Position numbers and translations under genes: made by a program. DNA of 64,000 nt from Pyrenochaeta sp. MPI-SDFR-AT-0127 (lineage: Eukaryota > Ascomycota > Dothideomycetes > Pleosporales > Cucurbitariaceae), in the NCBI GenBank assembly GCA_020747015.1, contig JAGTJM010000030.1, forward strand, positions 365,461 through 429,460. Reading direction: 5' to 3'. The notes under the pieces are model-generated. The model had not been told where the DNA came from and ran no database searches. It saw only the letters and a list, made by a program, of their open reading frames with translations. Positions 34,445 through 47,635 of the stretch are shown here, piece by piece (positions within the stretch are counted from its first letter, which is position 1; each line of letters opens with the position of its first letter).

Positions 34445-37400
34445 ATGTCTTCTGGTCATCAAGACCAGAAGAAGCGTCCGCCGCCGATCAATATACCGCC
34501 TCTCCCTCTTCCCCCACCAGCACCAATTCCAGTTTCAATACAGACAGTCCGCAAAGGCCAGCAGCAGCAGAGTGCAAGAAACGCGTCAAATTTGGCGCAA
34601 CATGGACCGCAGACTACTGGGAGCACACCGCTGACATCACCACTAGAGCAAGATCCCTCGCGTTTTGCACGCTCACTATCCAACACCAACAAAAACTATA
34701 AGTCTTCCCTGACAGGCTCTTCTAACGTCTTGGACCAGACACATGTCTCGCCCCTAAGATCAGACCACGGTTCTGAAGGCAATGGGCATGATTCGGCGAC
34801 GCAGTCCAGGCAATCCGAACGCAGCCAGCGCAATGCCGCCACCACGCAGGTGCAGCTCGAAGCGCGCGATCAGAGGACGACTAGGGGCCGTATCGAGGCT
34901 CGAAATGAGCGAAAATTATTCAAGATGACGGGCCAAATACCACCTACGCCTACGACAGGTACGTGTGGCAGAACGATATCATGTGCAAGATACAAAGCTG
35001 ACCATAATAGGTGTTGCTGATGAAAATATCGTTTACATTAGGACGGAGGATCTGCGAACGCAATGCCGTGCTGTCAGCAAAGAGAAGCAGGCGGCTCATG
35101 ATGAACCAACGAAGAGTCCAAAGAAGAAGATATTTGGAAACATCCATGTCTTCAATCCGTTCAGCAGAAGTTCTAACAATACTCCTGTGCCTGCAATGCC
35201 TTCAAAGGCAGCCCAAGTCCTGGGCACCTCAGAACGAATACCGCACAGGGTTGTCTTGCGGCCTATCAAACCCGCTGTTCCTCTTGTTTCGCCCAAAAAG
35301 GTTCCTCATTCTGACACATCCAAGTCACTTCCGGGGAAGTTGGTGGATCCTCCCTATCACGCTCGTCACCATCGCAGCGGTTCATTTCGTCGCAATCGTG
35401 CAGGGCGCAGGTCTCCAGGCAGAGATACCAAGCTGTCTTCCAAAGCAGAGAACAAGGCTCCCTTCTCCAAGGTGAACACATTAAATGAGTCTGTATCCCC
35501 GCCGACGCCTCCAGCAAAAGACACTCCTCCCAACTATAGACCTACAGTGTTGCCGCCGAGCCCACTACGCCGTGCGCCCCCATCGGAGGACTTGCGTGAG
35601 AGCTATGGAGCACATGTTGACAACGGCACGGCGTTGCAACTCCCTGAGTTTGCACTATCTCCTTCTCTTTCCCAAACGACTATTCCTGATCATGGCGAGA
35701 CGAGCCCCAAGAAGTTCCGTGCATACACTGCAGAGGAATACACCAAGTTGATTGAAGGCGAGGCCCTGGAGTGGCCTTACCCTGAAACAGACGATTCAAG
35801 CGGAGGCAGCCAGGTTGCTTCATCGGTAGTTGGTATTGGAGAGGCATTGCAACTCCCTCGCCCTGATGGACGTAGCAACCAAGCACTCGACAGCAATCGC
35901 AATAGCCCTCACATCAGCTTCCTTCAGCCCCGTTTCTACTCGCCTTCCAATCGCTCTGCCCATTCCTTTGCAGAAGGCGAGACTCCATCCAAGAATGTAA
36001 GTGCTCCGTCGTTCCTGCCTCACCTGCCGCGCCTGCCTGCCACTCACCGTGCCCACCCGTGACGCATCCGAGCGTTTCCCCCACCTTCACCTTAATCGTC
36101 CTTCCTACATTGTCCTTACTTGCACTCCTGTGTTTACGCAAGAAGCTAACAATCTTACAAGTCTGACGTTGGTCGCTTGCTCTTCTCAGTACCGTCCAAA
36201 GCGAGGCTCCTTCAGCTTCGTGAAGATTCCAACAACGGATCGATTGAGATGGTCTTTCAAGGCGACGCTAACGACATCGACCCTCATTCATCTACCGGTC
36301 AACTTTTGAACCCTTCATCTATTGGACAATTGTTCAAAAAAACGGACCAAGAGATGCTTTTACCTCGCGCGCACGACGATGCTGGTCTGACGACCCGTGT
36401 CATGCAAGAACTTCGTATCGATGAACACCATGGAACCGCTTCAGAGAAGCACGACATCTCAGGTCATCTCCAGCCTGGACAGTCTTCTGCAAGGCTCACT
36501 GACATGCTCAGTGGAATTAGCCCTCTGAAGAATAAGTTCAACGGCGATTTCCAACCCAACTGCCCTAGTGCTGTTCCAAGCCCCTTGCAAAAGATTCCCG
36601 GTCCTCTCGTGCAGCCACAGCCATTTGCCGTTAGTCCTACGCCCTTTGATCAATGGGGACAGTCACATATGCCAAAGAATATTGAAGATCACTTCTTCAT
36701 GACAAATGAACACCTTGACGTTGTGGGCAAGACGACGTGGGATCTGCTTGAAATGTCCAAGCAGCAGCAGTTGGCCGCTCTCAACACGAGGCATGAGCAT
36801 CTATTGGCACTATTTGAGAAGCATATCGAAGACATCAAGTCTCAAATCAACACAGTTGACGAGAAAGTCGAGCGTAATGCGGACAAGCAGAGTAATATCC
36901 ACAATGATATTGACAGCATGATGACCCTCGTCAAGCAAGAGGTTGCAGGTGCTCTGGTTGTGCAGAACAAAAAGGCCACAGAAATGGAAACACATATCAA
37001 GGAACTACAGAAGACAGTGCAAGGGTTACAGCAGTTCATAGAACAGAAGCTCTCTGACTCGAAGAGTGTAGGCGACCAACACTCCACTTCTGGCGCATTT
37101 CCTACCCCAAACTCAGCCAATTCAACCTCCAATCTCCCGGCTCATCGATCTCAGCCTTCACTCGCTGGCTACTATGGCAGCACCACGGACTTGGGACGTG
37201 AGAATCAGGTGTTGATCCCCTCTACGCAGGACAGCCGAGGCATTGCATCTACTCAGGAGAGTCACTCCGATCAGCGTCCAGAATACAGTGGTGGGTATGG
37301 TTACCAGTGGGGTCCTCGCTCGGGCTTTTCTGGCCATCACAGAAAGGAAGATCGCCCTGTGTACTCTGGAACCAATCCCTATCTCTTTGCTAGCGGTGGA

Positions 37401-37499
37401 CAGTTCAACAACAGCTATGCAGGTGGATACCCTTCTTATAGCTTTTCGCCGAGCCCCCCAGACCAGCAGTATAGTTACAATCAGGGTCCAACGAAGTAG
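34445..37499 (+). CDS. Large orphan protein: disordered with a C-terminal coiled coil
   Basis: Exons 34445-34958, 35011-35996 and 36162-37499 give 945 residues. The N-terminal half is Pro/Ser-rich and disordered (a PPLPLPPPAPIPV run, many SP/TP sites, basic SPKKK runs). Exon 2 joins exon 3 by donor GTAAGT and acceptor ACAAG to give KNSDVGRLLFSVPSKA. A long coiled coil at about 695-800 (HLLALFEKHIEDIKSQINTV, METHIKELQKTVQGLQQF) is followed by a Tyr/Gly/Ser-rich tail. The family is not known to me; there is no catalytic motif, signal peptide or membrane span. The layout would suit a cytoskeletal or cortical scaffold, but that is only a guess. Confidence 0.75.
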
Positions 37500-38388
37500 C
37501 GATGGCTCCGGTTAGGCCAGTAACCTGCGCAGCCTTTGTCCGTAAAGAGATGTTCGGCTTATGGTTGTTGTTGGTCAGGACCGCTCACGCTGCAGTCATC
37601 ATGCACCTTTTGGCAGTTTGTGTAGCACTATGCGGTACATCAGTTATTACGGAAACGAAAAGAGTTTGGCGATTTTGGGGGCGATGTGTATGATACTAGG
37701 GGGACCCATCTCCCTTCGGCGTTTCTTTTCTCACTACGGACGATGCTGCCGAGCACTAGCTTCGGCAAAGATGGCGTGTGTGGAGAGCAGTCATAGAAGC
37801 AATGAGTAACTTTCAGCAGGCTCACTACAGAACAATGATGTAACACCCACTTTGCTGTGCCGCTCAAGATAATCGTGCTGTGCCGCGCCTGTAGTTGTGC
37901 AATTCCAAAGCCAGGGAGAACGATTCGATGCGCGTGCCACCTTGTACCTTGTCACACGAGAAAAGCCTAAGCAATCTAGCCCACGGCCCTTGTGGTCTCA
38001 CGCGCTCTGCTCATAGGCCAGGCGCAACCACTCTCCGTTTTCCTTTCCCATGATTGGTCACGTTCGCCTACCACGGCACGAAATATTGTCGCAGAAAGAC
38101 CATCCAGCCCGCAATGCCCGCAGTCTGATATCAGTGTAGGCATTCTGTGTGTCCCTGTTGCTTTTAATGCATTGTAAACCTCGCCTCGTAATTGCCCCTA
38201 GCGCCACACTTAGCCTTCTTTGGCTGCAAGGCTGGCCGCATGGCTCTCCGCCATTGAGCTTATGAGTCCCGAGGGGCCGGAGTAGGGAGCGGAGGCGCGC
38301 TAATGGTACCGGAAAGGTGCACGTCCATCTTTAGCATTACCCGCAGACGACTGGTGAGCCAGACGTTGTCCCGCTGCGATACAACACC
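37500..38388. other. Intergenic, protein-kinase promoter region
   Basis: An 889-base stretch after the orphan gene. It should contain its 3' end and the kinase promoter. No recognisable coding or repeat content. Confidence 0.5.
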
Positions 38389-40487
38389 ATGGAGGGCCCC
38401 GAGTCCTCCTCTAAGGATCTCGCGTCCTCTCCCCAATCGACGGGCCACCGGCTGGTCGCAAACCCAGACGAAGCGCATGTTTCTACAGTCTCCGATACCA
38501 CTCTCCACTCTTGGGCGCCATCGAATACCACATCGACCCTCGCGAACTCGCACCTTTCCTTCGAGCAAGGATACACAGATCCCTCGCTGCCAAGATACCA
38601 CGTTCGCGCACCCTCTACGGCCTTGAAGCTTGAAACCGATCTTGCGGCATTCGCAACAACCATTCCTTCCCATACACCACCCAATCCATCCACCGTGGAG
38701 GGGAACGGGAGCGAGCCACGGCGGCAGTCGGCCACAGCGCCGATTGCGATACACGACGGGTATCTGAGGTCTACGTGGTCTACAGCCAGCTTGGGCTCGT
38801 TGTCGCCTGCCTCGGCGCTGTCCTCGCCCGCACTGAACGCACTTGGCGATATCACTCCACTCCCATCACCTCTGGTGATGAGCGACTCGCCTGGCCCATG
38901 GCAAAGAGCCGTACCACGTCCCCGTTCGAGGGGCGCCTCAGCTTCTTCCCGCGATGATTCTTTCTTCATGTTCCCCAAGGGCACTCTATCTCCATCCCCT
39001 TCGCTCAAGAAGAAGGGATACCACAAGTTGAAGACAGCTGCCGAAGCTGCGGCAGCAACAACCTCTCAAGCACAGCAGAAGAACGAGGCAGCTCGTGAAC
39101 GAAACAGAAGTATTAGCGAGTACACTCCGGATTCGTTACACAACGTTCGCCCCCGAAATGTCACCATTGGTAACACAACAACCGAGGCGAATACCAACAT
39201 GCAGCAACACCTGCACCGCGAACAGTACCTTGCCACTCAGCGCGGCCTGGTTCCAGCCAAAATTCCCGCTGGTCTTCCGACTCCGCCCGCCAGTAATGCA
39301 AGCAATCGTAGCGTGACTGACACTGAGGAAGAGGAGATTACCGAAGACGACAAGGCTCGATATATAGTGGTGCGACACGGCCCACAGAAGACTAAGAAGC
39401 TATGGCGCCCCGTCCGGCAACTTGGCCAAGGTACTTTTAGTAAAGTCTACTTAGCAACGTGCGAGAAGACTACAGCCAAAGATCCACTCGATGAGAACTT
39501 GCTAGATCCCCGCAAGTTAGTTGCCATCAAAGTCTGTGAACATGGTCCTGCTGGTGGTGCCGACGAGCAACGCGTAGAATTGAGCCTCAAGCGAGAGGTT
39601 GAGATGCTTCGTTCCGTTTCGCACCCTTCTCTTATACATCTCCAAGCTTTCGATCACGATGATGCTCAAGCCCTTATTGTACTCACATACTGTCCTGGTG
39701 GTGATCTGTTTGATGTAGCCAGTGGACATCGAGACAAACTGACCTTGGGAATCGTTCAACGCATATTCGCCGAAATGGTCAGCGCCGTGCGATATTTACA
39801 TTCTAAACTCATTGTGCACCGCGATATCAAGCTAGAAAGTATTGCTCTCGAATTTCTTACCTTCAGTCTAAGGCGGTACGTGTACTTCGCGCAGCATCGT
39901 ACTAATACTCGCCAGACGTTCTTCTCAATATTCCTGTCTCTACCGTCCCTCTGCTCAAGAATCCACAATCTCATCCGCATGCCATAGCGACACTTACAGA
40001 TCTGGGGCTCTCACGGCGTATACCTGCTCCGCCTGAGTCTCCCCTACTTACTACTAGATGTGGCAGTGAAGATTATGCTGCTCCGGAGATCTTACTTGGG
40101 CAACCGTATGACGGCCGTGCTACTGACGCTTGGGCGCTCGGTGTTTTACTATATGCGCTAATGGAAGGCCGCTTACCCTTCGATCCACCACCTGGTAAGG
40201 CCGCATCACGAAGTCGAGCTGCGCACCGTATCGCTAGGTGTGACTGGGTCTGGGTCAAATTTGGTGATGAGGATGGCGAGTGGGATCCTGAGAAGGGTAA
40301 AGAGTGGGCTGGCGCACGAGAGTGTGTCGAGGGCCTACTCAAAAAGGTCTCAAGAGGCCGCAAGAGCTTGGAAGACATTGAGAAGATGGAATGGGTGAAG
40401 CAGGGTATTCAGGTCGAGGGTGGCTTGAAGAAAAGGCCAGAAGATGACGTTGCGGGAGACAACTCGACTGACTTGCCTGCGAGGTGA
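38389..40487 (+). CDS. Serine/threonine protein kinase of the Prr1/Prr2-Hal type
   Basis: Exons 38389-39838 and 39916-40487 give 673 residues. A ~330-residue disordered Ser/Thr/Pro N-terminus precedes a kinase domain (about 339-650): LGQGTFSKVYLA (glycine loop), LVAIKV (the Lys), HRDIKLEN (catalytic loop), DLGLSR in place of DFG, and CGSEDYAAPEILLG in the activation segment. The splice (donor GTATTG; acceptor GCCAG; branch TACTAAT) rebuilds KLENVLLN. The CGSEDYAAPE block and the domain layout fit the fungal Prr/Hal group, which act in pheromone response and ion or nutrient control. DLG is a normal variant that keeps the metal-binding Asp. The exact pathway cannot be told. Confidence 0.85.
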
Positions 40488-42024
40488 TCGCTAGTGAAGA
40501 GTTCTTAACTATTTTCTTGCTAAGAGTGGAAGGCAGGTTTGATTTCCATACTTGTCATCACCCATAGAGCGGTCTATCCTTTCGCCAACGACAACCTATT
40601 CACTACCTCCGGTAGGAGCTACGGATACAGTGTGGAATGCAGTCAGGGTGTAAGAGGATACGAGGCATCTGGATTTCACCTCACAAATCGCATGTCTTCA
40701 AGCCCAGGACTTGGCTTCCGACCTACCCCGGGCTGTGTTCGCTTTATCCCGACATCTTTGTTTCCTTTGAGCTGTTAGTCTTTGTGTGTTTTGATATCCC
40801 AACTTCTTCTCTTCGGTTCTTTTTTCATTTCTCTATGCCTATACTTCGCTCATGCCGTTCACTCGGCTAACCATCTACTTGTCCTGCATTGAACAGCATT
40901 TTGTTCGTACTTACTCGACTCAATGCGGCACACAAGTTTTGTTCTTTTTCTTCGCTTCGTTTTGCATGGCATTTGTTAGACAAAAGCAGCTTTCAAGAAC
41001 TGCGTCTGGATTGGTTGTTTTGAATGGCTTTGGATAAGCTGAAATCAAATAGAAAATGAGATATGTTTCAAGATGATGCTCTCAATTTGTTTGCATATGG
41101 GCTTTTGAGTCTGAGTGTGAAGATGAGTCAATGTTGTCTCAGCGTTATAACGGATTAGAGAAGAAGGTTGAGAATGTATCTGCACTATTAAAATGAATTA
41201 GCTACCACGTCCCTATAGCCCGCAACTAGTTGTGGAACGCCCTGAATTAGTCTGATGGTGATCAATATCCGTTATTGTCTCATATGTCTCCACGCTGATA
41301 TCTAGTGCTTTTTACTTCACATCAGTTTTGTCGACTCCAACTTGTACTCTGCCCTTAGATGTCACATTCATATCAATAGTAGGGCATACAGCTCGAGTCC
41401 TCCTTGGATGGTGCTTCTGCGAAAGTTGAATGTGACGTTCTCAGAAACTTTTAATAGATTTTCTGGGCTGCACAGTGTCCTTTCTCCACGTGCCACTCTT
41501 TCCTCTCTCCTCTCCACGCTGGTATATCTCTAGTCAACCTCCAATGAACGTCCTCGACATTGGATTTGGATACACAAGCTTTGCCACCTCCTCGTAAGAA
41601 GCCCATCACGGTCTGAAGGCTAACACCCAGGGCTGCCAAGGAAGCTGGACGAGTAATACGTGCGCATTTCTTCGCCAACAAGCATCGTGCATAATTCTTA
41701 CGCCGTGCAGCAACTCTTGCATGTGGCGCACTCAATGCGTTGGTGTCATTGGGTGCATGCTTTACCTATGCCTGTTTTGGTCAGGTTGACCGGTGATCAT
41801 CTCTTTTCTCCAGAATTGTTACAGCCAGGACGACGTTCAATTCCTGAGATTTCTTTGGTTAACTCCTGGGTGATTCTGAAGTTTTGGTCTGACATGATTT
41901 CACTCTCATCACTTTTTGCTCACATAAGTGGCATACAGCTCGCTCCTCAGGCTGTGTATCAGCGATTTGCTCCCTTCCTTTCAACGCTGTCAATGCTTCA
42001 TTTTCTTGTCTTGCATTTATCGCA
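40488..42024. other. Gene-poor stretch between kinase and finger-protein genes
   Basis: About 1.54 kb of fairly A/T-rich sequence with only short overlapping frames (none over 150 codons). It carries the kinase 3' end and the promoter of the next gene. I see no repeat or transposon end. Confidence 0.5.
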
Positions 42025-44694
42025 ATGCCGTCTCCAGACGCTCATTACACATCTCAGGAGCAAACTCCGGAGGATGGATCACGACCCTCGCGCATTTTAA
42101 CTGATTCAACTAGTTCGCCAACACAGCCCACGACCATTACCGAACACGGTCGAGATGGAATCTTGAAGCCTCCATCTTTGCTACCTGCGACATTTCCTCG
42201 ATCAACAAAGTCAGCTACCCAAGCATACTACGGTTCTGATTCGACCTCTGTCTACGATGATGAACTCAACGCGATCATGGCGGAGTCGTGGTCAGCCCCA
42301 ACCTATGTTGAGTCTTGTACCGGACGTAGCAGCGGGTGTGGAGGCGTGGAACAACCCCCAGCCCAATGGCAAGTCGGTTACATCACGCAAATACTTGAGA
42401 GTTGCCAAAGTCCCACGAAACCTGAGACAATTGCTCCGATATCGTCTAAGAGCAACTGCATCCGTTCAGAAACCCTGCGCGGCGCAATGGAACCACTGCC
42501 CGGTGGATTATTATTTACTGGAATGCCAAGTATCTCCAAAATTGTTTCTGGACTCAGTTTTCAACATCAACTTTCGCTTACAGGTACATATTGTCCTATG
42601 GATCAATTTTTGAACGAAGATTCGGGGGCGGTACCTTGGAGAACCGTCAATCTCCGGGTGAGTGTATCTTTTGAAAGATTGGTAACCACTCTACTGACTT
42701 TCACTAGTCACCTGGTAGTATATGTGCTTTTTGTGGCTCACCTTTCAACGGCATCGATCACAAACAGAGCGTCATTGCGCACATTCGTCAACATCATCCC
42801 GAATCCCTTCAAGCGCAATCGTCAGGAGCTGGTTGTACTCACAAGGCCTTACACTTACGCCGAGACCCAAAAGCTTCTTACATTGCGACGAACAGAGATT
42901 CTCTAATAGATAGTCACTTCGAAGCCTCTAAAGAGTTGAACGCGACATGGCCAATAGGAAAGCTTGTAAAAAGTGCTCATGACTTCGATGCTATTGGACT
43001 ATGGAGGTATAGAGACTTCTCCGCAAGCAGGCGAGCACTCAAGGCCAAACCTGCAACTCAACCTCGTCTAATTGACGATAACAACCCAAATATACCTCAC
43101 GATCGATTTTTGTTCCTTCTGAACAGCCTGGATCCTAAAGTCCACCCAACGCGATCGAACGACTTTTTCAATAGCCTGGACATTATTGTGGGGAATTTAG
43201 TGGATAAGTTGTAAGTCTAAAGAATTCTTGTCCTTGATGTTGGTTGACGCATTAGTCCTGGTGATATCGCTGTTCATGGCATTCAGCTCGCCCTAGCTCA
43301 TTTGGCAAGACTGTACCAACTCAATTTTGGCGGCTCCTCAATCAAGGTCAATCAGAGCACTTCTATCGCAGTACACAACGGTGCGAGAGTTTGCGCAATA
43401 AGGCAGCATGGAGGGGACTCTCCTTCATCGAATGCCTCGTCTTCGTCCCTGCATTCGAATAATGGCGTGACCAACCAGAAGACTAATAATAGCAAACTCA
43501 ACGGTAGTAAAGGAATGATTCCCGGAAAAACTCCTAAGAATGATTTGAAGAAGCCTAGGAGGAAGCAGACACCCGGAAATGGTCGTTTGCTTCTTGCATG
43601 TCCATTCAGGAAGAATTGTGAGGTCAATGGACAAGATCCTTCCTGCACCTTTGGAGGATCAGCCGATATGTCAAGTGTTACTCAACATTTGAAAACCCGT
43701 GCACACCGTCAGGCACTGGATTTTTTGGCACTCTGTCGAAATTGTTGGCATTATGTTCTGGACCAAAGAGAGTACCGTGATCATCATGGCGTTAGCCAAT
43801 GTTCCCGTAGGGCCCAGCCAAGAGAGTCGTTGGTTGCTTCACACTGGCACAGCCTTTATAGAACGCTCTTCCCTGATTCAGGACGCCTCCCTAGTCCTTG
43901 TAAGTGGACCTTTTCTTTAGAACTCTCACTATACTAATAACATTCTGACAGATATCGGAAATACCATATGGCAGTCTGCCCACGCTTCCAATGTGCCATC
44001 ACACGGGGCAGAAGACGAGGACTCAGGGCTCGACTTCAACGCCACACCGACGATCCAGCCTTTTTTAGAGCAGGTACCACCGGCCACACAGATTGGGCTG
44101 CCACCGGTGGGTAGCATGGACGTCCAAACCGGGAGATTCACTGTCGAAGACGCTGTGGCCGCCGCCACTAACCTATTCGTTCAAATGCTCGCCGAACACG
44201 TGTGGCAGCCTTACGATTTGAACGACCATTTTACAGCAAGTTTCGTAAATAATGCGAACCAATTAAGGCCAGAAGAGCTTGACACATTTATCGAGAGGGT
44301 TCACGCGAGGGTCAACGAAATGCTAGCTTCTTTACCGGTCGCGCAAGCTTCTGCTGCCGCCGTGCCACAGAATGTTAATTTTCCAGAACCCCAGTTGGCC
44401 ATCATGAATGAGCCGAGAACATACCACTCCAACAATATTTCTCCGAATGGTCTCTGGTTAGGACAGTTTCCAGTTCCGCAGTATCTGGAACCTTACGAGT
44501 CGACACACTTCCACTCTGAGCAACATTCCGCCGATCTTTCCAGCTCGTGGCGGGTGTGCGATGTTTTGGCCTCACCAGAACTATCATCGTACGTCAACGA
44601 CCGCATTTTCTACCCCGAACTTGATCTTTCACAGGTACCGTATGGAGTAGGACTTGTCAGCAGGGATGCATCGCCATCAGTAATTCCCGCATAA
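42025..44694 (+). CDS. Fungal C2H2-type finger protein (probable regulator)
   Basis: Exons 42025-42657, 42708-43210, 43256-43899 and 43952-44694 give 840 residues. The N-terminus is Ser/Thr-rich. The first finger lies near 217-241 (CAFCGSPF, then HIRQHH; C-x2-C...H-x3-H/H). A second Cys/His block near 493-560 (CPFRKNC, HLKTRAH, CRNCWHYV, REYRDHHGVSQC) is a variant finger pair. Three introns with good donors (GTGAGT, GTAAGT, GTAAGT) link the frames. The C-terminal third is acidic and disordered. Zinc-finger layout suggests a DNA- or RNA-binding regulator; the target is unknown. The join from exon 1 to exon 2 is the weakest, because a second frame also stays open in part of exon 1. Confidence 0.7.
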
Positions 44695-45581
44695 AATTCG
44701 GGTTGGATGTGCAAATGATATTGTTTCACCGTATGATATTTTTATAAGACTCAAACGCGTTTTCAAAGGCTGTATCCGGAAAAATGGCAACATAAGCTTC
44801 GTTGGTCTTTTCATAACCTTTCTTGCCGAGATTTCATGCTTAGAATCGCCGATACACGGGGTGGCTACGTGGATCCAATCTAATGGTTGCTACGATTTGG
44901 TCTATGTTTCCATGCATACTTTGATCTCGTCCTTCTTGCTGGTACTGAATGTGGGATCTGAATCGACGTCTTGTAATCGCCCTAGATGTTTTTTTCTATT
45001 CCCACTCGTCTGTTTTCATCCGGAATAATGGCTCTATGGCCCTGTCTGCATACTACATTATTTTTTGCACTTTTCCATGAACCTTCGCTAGGTTCTGCAC
45101 TCTGTAACATCACATAAACGTCTCAGTATCTCATATCTGAGTCTATATTCTTGATAAACCATTGAAGCCCCCCCCCCCCGGGTAGCTATTGAATTCAAGT
45201 TTACCAAGACAGTGTATGATTTCCTCTACGACGCCTTGGGCTGAGCTCCCCCGCTCTCCATCTACAATGGACTGGACAACTCATTCTCCCGCAAAGCGAC
45301 TATTGAAGGCCGCCCTTTCTCATGAGTATCGCTGGTAAATAGCAAAAAAATCTCGAAAATACATCGTATGCTCAATTGAGATCATAGTAAATACCAAACA
45401 TTTTCATATATCATCGTCATGTACAATACATTAAAGAATCTGCCATTTCGCTCAAAGCACTCGTGACCAGAATAGACTATGGTTCCTAGTCCTGACGTAA
45501 CGATAAAGCCATGACACTAAACCACACGACACCAATGCTAAGGTTAGGAACCAGTCCACATCGGATCTACACTCGTTGCCA
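44695..45581. other. Intergenic, convergent 3' ends; poly-C tract
   Basis: An 887-base stretch between the finger-protein gene and the GH17 gene. It contains a homopolymer of about eleven C at roughly 45168-45179, an odd feature in this otherwise mixed sequence. A frame at 45452-45679 on the minus strand overlaps the GH17 3' end (see findings). Confidence 0.5.
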
Positions 45582-47635
45582 TCACCATCTTTTCTTCCTA
45601 CCATGGTCACTTGTAACTGTTGATGCTTCCTTGGATGAAGCGGTAGCTGAAGGAAAATTAAATTGGGAAAGCTTGCCACTTGATGGCTGAACAGACGTGG
45701 TTAATGATAAGACCGATGTAGACATTGCAGGAGACGCAGACAAGGATGACAATGAAGCTGCTGCGGAAGAGGCAGCAATCTGGCTGGACTTGGCCTTACA
45801 ATATGAGTGGGTTGAAGACGCTATTGAAGATATTAGCAAGACGTGGAAAATTACAAAGTCCTTGATTGGTACGTACAGGATACTTGTGCAAGGTTGTTAG
45901 AAACCGGGCCCATAGAGCTTGCGATATCGCTACTACTGTAAAGCACTGGAGTCTCTGACACAGTTATAGTGCTTAATAGAGTAAAGGAGAAGTTATCTGA
46001 CGTAACAGGCAGTTCAGGCGCCGATGACTGTGAAGTAGTCGTGTACGACCATCCTGTGTACCTATGTGCTTCGCTGCAGTTTCCACCAGCTTCAGCGGGA
46101 CCTGCAGCAATGGGGACAGGGTGACCGTTCCCATCAACATCAGCCATGGTGACGCACCATGGTGTCTCGGCTGGGACATGGGTAGGCTTGGCGGATACGT
46201 CTGTGATTTCATATGGGAAGCCATTGTAAGTTGGCGGTGTGCTGCATCTACTGTCTCGACCGGCAGGACCACCAGCAACTCTCACGGGGTTTCCATTCCG
46301 ATCAATGTCAGCAACGGTAACACACCACGGGCGGTCAGTGGGTATCTCGGTTGCGGGCGGGTCTGCTGTAGATGGTTTGACAAATAGAGTCGTGGTAATG
46401 GTAATGGTGATTTCTTCGGTGCTTGTGAAGTCCGATTCCAGAGCTGGTGCTAGCACCGAGGGCGTAGGCTGAACCGTGACGTACACTGTGGTGCTGACAT
46501 GAACTGTGCTCTTACGGTTCGTCTTCACGGTGGGCAAAGGCGCTGAAGTTGCTATCATAGAAAGCGCTAGAGAGGAAGATAGTGGTGCAGGAGCCGCGTT
46601 TTGGTCCGGAGCAGTGCTGGAAGATGTTGCATTGAGCGCGATTGTTGAGGCTACCAAGGACAATGCTTGCGAGTTAATTAATGACAGATTGGATGCACCT
46701 GGAGCTCCTCCAGGACATTTCAAGTCTTTGATGCGAGGAAGTCGCGAGGGAATATCAATGAGACCCCAGTCAGGCTGATCAACAGTGGAGTCCTTTAAAA
46801 GTTCGAACCAGAAGGTGGTATACAAGCCGAAGACAGAGCATCCAACCTCTTTCCAAAACTTCTGGACATTCTCTGCGCTAGCAACTGCGCCTGATCGTTG
46901 CGGGCCGTGGAAAGGCCAGCCTATCTCGGCGATCCACACGGGTCGGTCGCCAGCCCGCCGCTTCACGTCTTCTAAAGAGCCGTTGAAGCTATCTTTCGCT
47001 TTCTCGATGCTTTCATTGTTCCAGTATGGGTAGGCTGTCATACCGATGAAATCTGCGCCATCCACTACAGCGTGCTGGGCTGTGTCTATGTGACCGATCG
47101 GCTTGTCCTTCATGTACTTGGCAAATGATGACGCAGCGATGGACTTCTTGACCCCATCGATAGTCTGTGAAACAACATCTGCGGCAACGCCTGATTCAGC
47201 GGTGTCCATCCAACGATACACATCCTCATTGCCTACGGATAGACCGATGATAAGGTCAGCAAGAGCTTGGCCATGCTTCTCGAATCCTTTCTCGAGAGCG
47301 ATCAGTTCGTTCTTAACCTGCTCATCAGTAGGCTCGCCTCGATTTGGTGGCGTAATCCAGAAGCCAAGCAATAGGTTCGTCTTAGTTTCCACCGCGGCGT
47401 CAAAAGCTCCAGTGGGATCGTTGAGGGTGCCAGTTGCTTTGCAGGTGAACAAGCGGGCACTATCGAACTGTATATCAGTACTGAGATTTCTAGCCAAGTT
47501 GAACCCGTCAATAAAGTCAGCTTTCTGCTTGGCGTTGGCTTCCACAGCCCATAATGCGCCGTAATTGAAGCCAGTGTAGATCTTGCTCGCTGCCAGCGCG
47601 AGCTGTGGTATGAGAAGAAGAGTGAATAATTTCAT
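45582..47635 (-). CDS. GH17 beta-1,3-glucan endo-glucosidase with duplicated C-terminal module
   Basis: Exons 47635-45877 and 45820-45582 give 665 residues; donor GTACGT, acceptor AATAG. Start 47635 was chosen because MKLFTLLLIPQLALA is a signal peptide; an ATG 11 codons upstream would spoil it. The GH17 barrel spans about 16-310: SVGNED carries the acid/base Glu and WIAEIGWP the nucleophile Glu. Enzymes of this family cut beta-1,3-glucan in the cell wall. Beyond it are a Ser/Thr-rich linker and two copies of a 56-residue module starting PWCVT(V/M)AD(I/V)D, then a Ser/Ala-rich tail. The C-terminus ends KKRW with no hydrophobic GPI signal, though an alternative end is possible. The protein is probably secreted and O-glycosylated. 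Confidence 0.87.

Noticed and set aside
40488..42024. RIP-degraded transposon in a gene-poor, A/T-richer stretch
   Set aside because: I found no transposon-like frames, inverted repeats or clear C-to-T dinucleotide bias by eye; a computed RIP index would decide.
45168..45179. Run of about eleven C as a possible assembly gap or phase-variation tract
   Set aside because: It lies between two convergent 3' ends, outside any coding frame, so no functional case can be made; it may be a sequencing artefact.
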